NCBI GenBank assembly: GCA_964593585.1
Contig: CAZQIZ010000058.1
Span: forward strand, 1-5,024
Length of the DNA: 5,024 nt
Direction of reading: 5' to 3'
DNA from: JACQFV01 sp964593585
Lineage (GTDB): Bacteria > Zixibacteria > MSB-5A5 > WJJR01
Made by a program: the position numbers and the translations under genes. The number at the start of each line of letters is the position of its first letter. The stretch's first letter is position 1. This document shows, piece by piece, positions 1-4,971 of this stretch. The notes beneath the pieces were generated by a model. It was given only the letters and a program-made list of their open reading frames with translations. It made no database searches and was not told where the DNA came from.

Positions 1-64
1 GAGACATGAAGACAAGGCGACGATCACGAGAGGTTTTTCAGCAACCTGCTAGACCATGTGTGAC

Positions 65-91
65 TGGATTCCCGCTGGCGCGGGAATGACG
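65..91. repeat. REP-like palindrome
   Basis: A perfect 8-bp inverted repeat, ATTCCCGC at 68-75 and GCGGGAAT at 80-87, encloses a 4-base TGGC loop. It is flanked by TGG on the left and GACG on the right. Short intergenic palindromes of this ATTCCCGC/GCGGGAAT form are familiar to me as dispersed repeats in GC-rich bacterial genomes, but only one copy is present here, so its repeat status is inferred. It lies about 100 bases downstream of the metallophosphoesterase stop and has no T-tract on either side, so it is a poor intrinsic terminator. Confidence 0.45.
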
Positions 92-116
92 AGGCCGAAC
101 ACAGGCGTTTCCAGGC

Positions 117-148
117 GTTGTGGTTTTCGGTTTGATCGAAATCACAAC
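117..148. terminator. Imperfect hairpin behind the metallophosphoesterase gene
   Basis: GTTGTG at 117-122 pairs with CACAAC at 143-148, and TTTCG at 125-129 pairs with CGAAA at 137-141. The two stems are separated by a small asymmetric internal loop (two bases against one) and close on a 7-base loop. The hairpin begins 38 bases past the stop codon of the minus-strand gene, where a 3'-end structure would be expected. No U-run follows it on the minus strand, so it could be a processing or stability structure instead of a classical terminator. Confidence 0.3.
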
Positions 149-186
149 TACTCGACACGGCTATGAGCTGATTTCATCTGATTTGC

Positions 187-1002
187 TCACGCGCTTACCA
201 CTTCCACCGGCTGCACTTCCGGACGGCCGTAGACCGCTCCGCCGGTGTGGACGGTGATGTTCGGCGCGGGGTGGCAGATGCCGGCGCCGTGGGTGTGGCC
301 GCAGAGGACCGTCAGACGGTGGTCGGGGTGCGCTGCCATGATCGCGCGCAAAGTTTCGCCGGCGGCGCGACAGCAGAAGAAGGGGAGATAGAGGGCGTTG
401 GACTCACGTCCCGCATACCAGGCGGCTTCGCGGAAGGGCGGGACATGGGTGAGCAGGATGACATGCCGATGCCCGGCGAGCGCCCGCGGCAGGATCTCCG
501 CCATCCGGGCGGCCGCCGCATCGCCCAGTTCGTTCAGGCGACGAATTCGCGTGGCCTGATCGAGATCGCGGAGCTCGTCGATAAGGTGGAAGTCGAGCAA
601 CTCGACATCGGAGTGCCAGAAATCCCCTTCGCGACCATCGGCCCAGCCATCGCAGCCAACCAGCGCGGTCTGCGACGCGATGGTCACCACCGCGCCGTCC
701 TCCAACGAAACCAACTGCGGAATCTCGCGGCAGAGCGCGCGCACCGTTTTGCGCACGCCGGCGAAACTGACGCGGTAGAAGTCGTGGTTGCCGAGCACGA
801 AGTAGACCGGGCAGTCCAAGATGCGCGCGATCAGACGCAGGTAGGTCTCGATGCTGTCCGCTTCGCCAATATCGCCGGTGATGACCACCAAGTCGAAGCG
901 ACGGGCGGCGACACTCTCCAGGAAGGCGCGGACATCAGGTCCCTGAAGGAAATTCAGGTGAATGTCGGTCAGCCAGCCGATGCGGGGGGGCGATGTGTCC
1001 AG
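187..1002 (-). CDS. Calcineurin-like metallophosphoesterase (start codon uncertain)
   Basis: This is a predicted cytoplasmic hydrolase of phosphomono- or phosphodiesters using a dinuclear metal centre; the substrate is unknown. All hallmark motifs are visible when numbered from the CTG at 1002: DIH at 13-15, GDIGEAD at 43-49, GNHD at 71-74, LTH with His186 (inside LLTHVPPF), and GHTH at 235-238. That is the full metal-ligand set of the calcineurin-like fold. The length, about 271 residues, is typical for a single-domain enzyme. No signal peptide or membrane segment is seen. The first canonical start in frame is a TTG at 891, but using it would delete the DIH metal-binding motif, so translation must begin upstream. 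The frame is open back to a TGA at 1035-1033 and holds no ATG, GTG or TTG there. I chose the CTG at 1002-1000 because GAGG lies 5 bases before it. The gene follows the methyltransferase closely and is probably co-transcribed and translationally coupled with it. The family call is strong; the exact start is weak. Confidence 0.85.
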   Translation of the reverse strand: MDTSPPRIGWLTDIHLNFLQGPDVRAFLESVAARRFDLVVITGDIGEADSIETYLRLIARILDCPVYFVLGNHDFYRVSFAGVRKTVRALCREIPQLVSLEDGAVVTIASQTALVGCDGWADGREGDFWHSDVELLDFHLIDELRDLDQATRIRRLNELGDAAAARMAEILPRALAGHRHVILLTHVPPFREAAWYAGRESNALYLPFFCCRAAGETLRAIMAAHPDHRLTVLCGHTHGAGICHPAPNITVHTGGAVYGRPEVQPVEVVSA

Positions 1003-1007
1003 ATGCG

Positions 1008-1011
1008 CCTC
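1008..1011 (-). promoter_or_regulatory. Candidate ribosome binding site for a CTG start
   Basis: On the minus strand GAGG (1011-1008) is followed by a 5-base spacer and then CTG at 1002-1000, in frame with the metallophosphoesterase and upstream of its first metal-binding motif. It is the only Shine-Dalgarno-like match I found next to a near-cognate start in the open part of this frame. Four bases is weak evidence in GC-rich DNA. Confidence 0.3.
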
Positions 1012-1024
1012 GGGTGGCGGGCCG

Positions 1025-1786
1025 TTATGCTTTCAACCGCGCCACGAAGAATACGTACGGATAATAGTCGGCGTACTTGCGATGCATCTCCGTTTCGGCG
1101 GCGATGTTGTCCAGTGCGCGTTGCGCCTCGTCGTCGCCAGTGTAGCGGGCGCGCATTTCGCCGATGCGCGCCAGCATCGGGGTGTAGAAATCGTCCCACC
1201 AGGCGGCGCTCGGCAGAGTGAAGTGGCCGAGCAGGTCGAAGCCGGCCGCCGCAAACAGCGGCAGGATCTGATCGATCGGGCGCATGGTCGGGTATTCGGC
1301 GAAGGCCGCCTTGACTTCCTCGGGCGGATTGTCGCGGCCCCAAACCGCATCGGTGAACGCCAGATGGCCGCGCGGCCGCAAGAGGCCACGGCCGACCTGC
1401 AGCGCGCGTTCGATGCCGACGTTGTAGACGGCCCCCTCGGACCAGACCAGATCGAAGCTGTGCGGCGGCAGATCGAGTTGAAGCATGTCGCCGACCCGCG
1501 CATCGATTTGCCCGGCCAGGCCGCGCGCGGCCACGGTCTGCCGCAGCCGTTCGACAAACGGAGCATGTTTGTCGATGGCGACAATTGTGCCGTCGGTCAG
1601 TTCGGCCAGATCGAACGTCTGCGCGCCGACGCCGCAGCCCAGATCGATGATGGCCGGCGTGCGCGGCAGGTCGCCGCAGAGCGCCAACGCGCGCGCGGTG
1701 TACTGGCGGCCGCCCACCCCCTGACGGGGCAGCGACTCGAACAGCTCGAGGAAGATTTCCCAGAAACGCGGTGTCGATTCATGCAT
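1025..1786 (-). CDS. Class I SAM-dependent methyltransferase
   Basis: This is a predicted soluble methyltransferase of 253 residues that transfers a methyl group from S-adenosylmethionine to an unknown acceptor. Motif I, the glycine-rich SAM loop, reads IIDLGCGVG at 46-54. The acidic residue ending strand 2, which binds the ribose hydroxyls, is Asp72 in IVAID. GDML follows at the motif III position, and SFDLVWSEGAVYNVG covers strand 4 and the active-site edge. A long C-terminal part rich in aromatic residues (AAWWDDFYTP, YADYYPYVFF) probably forms the substrate lid. The ATG at 1786 has GGAG (1797-1794) 7 bases upstream, which supports this start. The gene ends in TAA at 1027-1025, immediately before or slightly overlapping the metallophosphoesterase frame, suggesting one transcript. 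Substrate cannot be assigned; small-molecule methylation is the default expectation for this Methyltransf_11/25-like type. Confidence 0.88.
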   Translation of the reverse strand: MHESTPRFWEIFLELFESLPRQGVGGRQYTARALALCGDLPRTPAIIDLGCGVGAQTFDLAELTDGTIVAIDKHAPFVERLRQTVAARGLAGQIDARVGDMLQLDLPPHSFDLVWSEGAVYNVGIERALQVGRGLLRPRGHLAFTDAVWGRDNPPEEVKAAFAEYPTMRPIDQILPLFAAAGFDLLGHFTLPSAAWWDDFYTPMLARIGEMRARYTGDDEAQRALDNIAAETEMHRKYADYYPYVFFVARLKA

Positions 1787-1879
1787 GGCGGTTCTCCGGG
1801 ATTAGTGACGCAGTATTCATTTTGTGCGAGAACGCAGGTTTGCAGCTGATGTCAGTGACGGAGGCCTTCAGCCTGTGCC

Positions 1880-1900
1880 GGGCAGGTCGAGAGCCTGCCC
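1880..1900. repeat. GC-rich hairpin in the gap between two genes
   Basis: GGGCAGG at 1880-1886 and CCTGCCC at 1894-1900 form a perfect 7-bp stem with a 7-base loop. It sits in the 186-base gap between the stop of the cysteine synthase homologue (1973) and the start of the methyltransferase (1786), both on the minus strand. On the minus strand no U-run follows. On the plus strand a short TTTT lies 5 bases after the stem. It could attenuate read-through between the two genes or be a dispersed intergenic repeat. I see no coding sequence in this gap. Confidence 0.4.
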
Positions 1901-1972
1901 CGCCGTTTTCGCATACGGGCCGGTCAAGTCGATCCGATTGTCTTCGGTCTCACGGCTCACCTGTGACATCAC

Positions 1973-2905
1973 TCACTTTCCGTACACATCGGTGCTCAGA
2001 TACTTCAGGCCGGAATCGCACATCAACGTGACGATGGTCGCCGCGGGCCCGAGACGTTCGGCCAGACCGATGGCGGCGACCACATTGGCGCCAGAGGATG
2101 TCCCGGCGAAGAGGCCCTCCTCGCGCGCCAGGCGTCGCGCCATCGCCTTGGCATCCTCGGTGCGCACCGGGATGACTTCGTCGACCAATTGCGGATCCCA
2201 CAGCGGCGGGATGTAGCCGATGCCGACGCCCTCGATTTTGTGCGGACCCGGCTGCCCGCCGGAAAGGACCGGCGACTCGGCCGGTTCGACCGCGATGATC
2301 TTCACATTGGGATTGTGCCGCTTGAGCACGGCGTCGACACCGCGCAGCGAAGCGGCGGTGCCGACGCTCTGGATGAAGGCGTCGACTTTCCCACCGGTCT
2401 GCTCCCAGATCTCCTCGCCCAGCGCGTGGTAGCCGCCGATGCTGTCGGCGTTGCTGAGTTGATTGGTCCAGAAGGTGTTGGGCGCGCGGCTCAACTCCCG
2501 CGCGGTCTCGATCATCTCAAGAATCAGCTTCTTGGTGGTCAGGCCGCCTTCGCTGGGGACCAGAACCAGTTCGGCGCCGAGGGCCTCCATGTGCAGCAGT
2601 TTGTCGCGGCTGAAGGCATCGGAGGTGACGATCCGTATGCGGTACCCTTTGGCCAGGGCGATCAGCGCCAGCGAGATGCCGGTGCTGCCGCCGGTGTATT
2701 CGATGATGGTGTCCCCGGGCTTGAGGCGTCCCTCGGCCTCGGCGCGGGCGATCATTGACTGGGCGGCGCGGTCCTTCATGCAGCCGGTCGGGTTTTCCCA
2801 CTCGAGTTTCACCTGGATTCGGGCGTAGCTGGTCGGGACCACCCGGCGCAGTTGCACAAGCGAGGTGTTGCCGATGGCATGGAGGACATTGGCGCCGATG
2901 GACAT
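1973..2905 (-). CDS. Cysteine synthase-family PLP-dependent enzyme
   Basis: This is a predicted fold-type II pyridoxal-phosphate enzyme of 310 residues, a usual length for O-acetylserine sulfhydrylases (CysK/CysM), which make cysteine from O-acetylserine and a sulfur donor. The Schiff-base lysine is Lys44 in NPTGCMKDRAA (38-48). The loop equivalent to TSGNTG reads TGGSTG at 71-76. The phosphate-binding glycine loop, GTGGT in CysK, reads GTAAS at 182-186. The C-terminal cofactor motif is GTSSGAN at 268-274, and CDSGLKYLST closes the protein at 296-305. GVGIGYIPP at 226-234 matches the conserved G(I/V)G-x-G-(F/Y)-IP segment. The ATG at 2905 is preceded by GGGAG with a 9-base spacer; a frame-internal start at 2968 would add a 21-residue tail without homology features. 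The altered loops make this a divergent subgroup, so the substrate could be another beta-activated serine or a beta-elimination reaction. Family membership is secure; cysteine synthesis itself is inferred. Confidence 0.92.
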   Translation of the reverse strand: MSIGANVLHAIGNTSLVQLRRVVPTSYARIQVKLEWENPTGCMKDRAAQSMIARAEAEGRLKPGDTIIEYTGGSTGISLALIALAKGYRIRIVTSDAFSRDKLLHMEALGAELVLVPSEGGLTTKKLILEMIETARELSRAPNTFWTNQLSNADSIGGYHALGEEIWEQTGGKVDAFIQSVGTAASLRGVDAVLKRHNPNVKIIAVEPAESPVLSGGQPGPHKIEGVGIGYIPPLWDPQLVDEVIPVRTEDAKAMARRLAREEGLFAGTSSGANVVAAIGLAERLGPAATIVTLMCDSGLKYLSTDVYGK

Positions 2906-3056
2906 GGCGGAAATCTCCCGGTCGAAACTGCCGTGCGCAAATAACGAACATCCCCGGTCCGAAGTCATCCGATTCCGATTATTCCGTCCGCCGGAAAAAA
3001 ACTGGGCAACTCACGCATTGCGCGGCGCATATTAGAAGCAAAAGAGGAGGAAAATC
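2906..3056. promoter_or_regulatory. Divergent intergenic region
   Basis: This 151-base region separates the minus-strand PLP enzyme from the plus-strand methyltransferase, so promoters for both should lie here. It is locally more AT-rich than its neighbours, with GATTATTCC near 2977-2985 and an A-run near 2995-3001. On the minus strand TTGCCC (3009-3004) and AATAAT (2983-2978) resemble -35 and -10 boxes, but their spacer of 20 bases is too long for a good promoter. I could not identify a convincing operator. That promoters are present is inferred from gene orientation. Confidence 0.35.
2915..2919 (-). promoter_or_regulatory. Ribosome binding site choosing the PLP enzyme start
   Basis: GGGAG (2919-2915 on the minus strand) lies 9 bases before the ATG at 2905-2903. 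It favours that ATG over the upstream in-frame ATG at 2968. The protein from 2905 also begins near the family's conserved IGNT segment (residues 11-14), as expected of CysK/CysM proteins. Confidence 0.6.
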
Positions 3057-3905
3057 ATGCCGATTACCGAAGACCCCACCGCCGTCAAGGAACGCGAGCA
3101 CAAATCGTGGTCGTTTGTCGCCCCGGGGTGGCGCAAGCACGATGCGCGTCTGGTCGAAATCACCACCCCCGTCACCGAGCGCATGCTCGAGCTGGCCCGG
3201 ATCAATGGCGGGCAGAAGGTCCTCGATCTGGCCTGCGGCACCGGCGAGCCGGCATTGGCGGCCGCCAGCCGGATCAACGGCGGACGCGTCGTGGCGCTCG
3301 ACTTTGTCGAGGAGATGCTCGATGTCGCGCGCGAGAAGGCGGCGGCGCGCGGATTGACCAATATCGAGTTCCAGCGCGCCGACGCCGAGGAGTTGCGCTT
3401 TGCCGACAACAGTTTCGATGCGGTCACCATGCGGTTCGGCCTGATGTTCCTGCCCGATCCGCTGGCCTGCGTGCAGAAGGCGTATCGCGTGCTCAAGCCG
3501 GGCGGGCGCTTTGTCGCCGCCTGCTGGACCGACCCGAAAGACAACCGCTGGGCGAGCATGCCGATGCGGATCATCCGCCGCGAACTGAATCTCGAAACTC
3601 CGTCGCCGGGCAGCCCGGGGCTGTTCGCCTTTGCCGAGAAATCGCGTTTCGAATCGGTCCTGCATGAGGCCGGGTTCCATCATGTCAGCGTCGAGCCGAT
3701 CACCTTGCGCATGGCCGACTTCGACACGCCCGCTGAGTATTTCGCCTTCACGCGCGAACTGGCCGGGCCGATCGCAATCCTCTTTTCGCAATTGCCGGCC
3801 GACCGTCAGGCGGCGGTGCGCGCCGAGATCGAACGCGAGGCCGCCGGCCCCGACGGCCGGGTGCGCATCGACGGCATCACCTGGGTGGCGCACGGGGAGA
3901 AGTAG
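3057..3905 (+). CDS. UbiE/MenG-like class I SAM-dependent methyltransferase
   Basis: This is a predicted soluble methyltransferase of 282 residues. Motif I is VLDLACGTGEP at 55-65. The strand-2 acidic residue is Asp82 in VVALDFVEEML. The motif II/III region reads ADAEELRFADNSFDAVTMRFG at 108-128, split here as ADAEELRF then ADNSFDAV then TMRFG. VLKPGGRF at 145-152 is the conserved post-III loop. This arrangement is characteristic of the UbiE/MenG and Methyltransf_11 group that methylates quinone precursors, sterols or other small hydrophobic compounds. The protein is longer than UbiE (about 250 residues) and its C-terminal third (roughly 180-282) is not diagnostic, so a role in quinone synthesis is not claimed. 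A perfect AGGAGG at 3045-3050 with a 6-base spacer precedes the ATG, predicting strong translation. It is transcribed alone, diverging from the PLP enzyme and converging with the uracil-DNA glycosylase, and is not closely similar to the other methyltransferase in the window. Confidence 0.9.
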   Translation: MPITEDPTAVKEREHKSWSFVAPGWRKHDARLVEITTPVTERMLELARINGGQKVLDLACGTGEPALAAASRINGGRVVALDFVEEMLDVAREKAAARGLTNIEFQRADAEELRFADNSFDAVTMRFGLMFLPDPLACVQKAYRVLKPGGRFVAACWTDPKDNRWASMPMRIIRRELNLETPSPGSPGLFAFAEKSRFESVLHEAGFHHVSVEPITLRMADFDTPAEYFAFTRELAGPIAILFSQLPADRQAAVRAEIEREAAGPDGRVRIDGITWVAHGEK

Positions 3906-3944
3906 CCGGGCGCGGTTTGATCACATCGCTTGACAGAACACAAT

Positions 3945-3971
3945 GCCCCAGTCCCGTTTCAGGACTGGGGC
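3945..3971. terminator. Bidirectional hairpin terminator between convergent genes
   Basis: GCCCCAGTCC at 3945-3954 and GGACTGGGGC at 3962-3971 form a perfect 10-bp stem with a 7-base CGTTTCA loop. It sits 39 bases after the stop of the plus-strand methyltransferase and 31 bases after the stop of the minus-strand glycosylase, so one structure can serve both. Neither side has a clean U-run. On the minus strand the following ATTGTGTTCTGT is moderately T-rich; on the plus strand the following bases are mixed. Termination is therefore probable but may be incomplete on the plus side. Confidence 0.7.
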
Positions 3972-4002
3972 CGTCTGCTCGTACGACCGATCACCATCCT
4001 CC

Positions 4003-4683
4003 TCAACGGTGTCGGTGGATGGCCTGTCGGGCCTCAGAGAAGATGGCATAGAGCATGGCCTCGGTGAGCAGGCCGGTCGATGTGTTGCGCTGGCTGGGGT
4101 GGTATGATCCGATCAGGGTGAAGGGCGCGACGGTTGCACGGGCCGTATGCCCAAACTTCGGCAGGGGGCCATCGGCATGGCCGAGCGCGCGCAGGGCGCG
4201 GCCGACCCCATCCCAGGCGAAGGCGCCGAGCGGCACAATGACCCGCAGACGCGAGAGCAGTTGGATTTCCTCGATCAGGTAGGGCAGGCAGTTGTCGCGC
4301 TCCTCCGGTGTCGGCTTGTTGGCGGGGGGCGCGCAACGCACCACCGCGGCGATGTAGGCATCGGTGAGACGCAGTCCGTCATCACGATGCTTGGAGGTGG
4401 GCTGGTTGGCGAATCCGGCGCGGTGCAGGGCGCGGTAGAGCCAGTCGCCGGAGCGGTCGCCGGTAAAGATGCGACCGGTGCGGTTGCCGCCATGGGCGGC
4501 CGGCGCCAGCCCGACAATCAAAAGCCGCGCCCGCGGATCGCCCCAGCCGGGCAGGGGACGTCCCCAGTACTCCTCCCCGGCAAACGCCGCCCGTTTGGTC
4601 CGCGCAACCTCTTCGCGCCAAGCCACCAGCCGTGCACACTTGCGGCAGTCCACAACCCGCCGCTGACAGTCCGCCAGGGTCAT
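4003..4683 (-). CDS. Family 5 (UDGb-type) uracil-DNA glycosylase
   Basis: This is a predicted DNA-repair enzyme of 226 residues that removes uracil, and in this family often other deaminated bases, from DNA to start base-excision repair. Motif A begins GLAPAAHGGNRTGR at 58-71 and continues IFTGDRSGDWL. This is the family 5 signature, which lacks the catalytic Asp/Asn of other families at the usual position. Motif B is HPSQRNTSTG at 195-204. Cys13 and Cys16 (CRKC), Cys117 (VVRCAPP) and Cys132 (DNCLPY) are correctly placed to bind the iron-sulfur cluster known in families 4 and 5; Cys6 is an extra cysteine. The length matches family members. An in-frame TAA lies 4 codons before the ATG at 4683, so no longer start is possible, and the first cluster cysteine 13 codons in argues against a shorter one. 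No Shine-Dalgarno site is seen; the promoter geometry suggests a leaderless message. The gene ends at a shared convergent hairpin. Confidence 0.93.
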   Translation of the reverse strand: MTLADCQRRVVDCRKCARLVAWREEVARTKRAAFAGEEYWGRPLPGWGDPRARLLIVGLAPAAHGGNRTGRIFTGDRSGDWLYRALHRAGFANQPTSKHRDDGLRLTDAYIAAVVRCAPPANKPTPEERDNCLPYLIEEIQLLSRLRVIVPLGAFAWDGVGRALRALGHADGPLPKFGHTARATVAPFTLIGSYHPSQRNTSTGLLTEAMLYAIFSEARQAIHRHR

Positions 4684-4689
4684 GGGGCT

Positions 4690-4718
4690 ATTTTAATGGA
4701 ACGGGAACGTGAAGTCGC
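4690..4718 (-). promoter_or_regulatory. Putative leaderless promoter of the glycosylase gene
   Basis: On the minus strand TAAAAT (4695-4690) matches the -10 consensus TATAAT at 5 of 6 positions and is followed by exactly 6 bases before the ATG, which would place the transcription start on the A of the ATG. With a 17-base spacer the -35 position is GCGACT (4718-4713), a weak match that shares only GAC with TTGACA. The region just before the ATG has no purine-rich Shine-Dalgarno site, which agrees with leaderless translation. Confidence 0.45.
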
Positions 4719-4761
4719 GGTCGGATTGCGCGGTGGACTGTAGCACTAAGCAACGTCATGC

Positions 4762-4808
4762 GGCCGATTGTGAAGCGATTCCCCCCCACTCAATCGGCCT
4801 TGGGCCGA
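4762..4808. repeat. Overlapping inverted repeats with alternative pairing
   Basis: GGCCGATTG (4762-4770) is perfectly complementary, read in reverse, to CAATCGGCC (4791-4799), with 20 bases between them that include a run of seven C. The right arm can instead pair with GGCCGA at 4803-4808, using TCGGCC (4794-4799) and a 3-base loop. The two hairpins are mutually exclusive. Function is unknown. Possibilities are a protein-binding site, a recombination site or a transcript structure. Confidence 0.45.
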
Positions 4809-4840
4809 CAGCGGTCAGAGACGGTTGCCACGTCAGTCTG

Positions 4841-4909
4841 CCGATGGAAATCTATGCGCACATTTCTGACGGGTCGCTGCGACGGGCCGTCGCCGCTGCT
4901 GGTAATTAG
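4841..4909 (+). pseudogene. Possible C-terminal remnant of a tyrosine recombinase
   Basis: The frame ending in TAG at 4907-4909 encodes LPMEIYAHISDGSLRRAV followed by a short alanine-rich tail. This resembles the C-terminal end of XerC/phage-integrase proteins, where the catalytic tyrosine lies in a segment of the form T-T-x-I-Y-x-H-(V/I)-S followed by a helix with LR. Just before it, HVSL recalls the GH-x-SL part of the same motif, with one residue missing from the usual spacing. The HxLRH box expected about 30 residues upstream is absent, and no gene-like sequence precedes this stretch, so only a decayed fragment could remain. The match is short and could be chance. Confidence 0.3.
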
Positions 4910-4971
4910 TAACTGCGACATACTCTTGGAGCCGGTCAATCAGGCGCCCGTTGTGGCTGGCCAAGTCCCGC

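Noticed and set aside
247..1221. A 324-residue plus-strand open frame opposite the metallophosphoesterase
   Set aside because: It is the antisense of a gene with complete metal-binding motifs. Long antisense frames are expected in GC-rich DNA, and the product has no recognisable domain.
962..1849. A 295-residue plus-strand open frame opposite the first methyltransferase
   Set aside because: The minus strand encodes a clear SAM-binding motif. The plus-strand product has a composition typical of antisense translation and no domain I recognise.
2906..2968. A 21-residue N-terminal extension of the PLP enzyme from the ATG at 2968
   Set aside because: The ATG at 2905 has its own Shine-Dalgarno site and gives the family's usual N-terminus. 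The extension is not a convincing targeting sequence.
2979..3893. A 304-residue minus-strand open frame opposite the UbiE-like methyltransferase
   Set aside because: The plus-strand gene has motif I, the acidic strand-2 residue and a perfect AGGAGG. The antisense product shows no family features.
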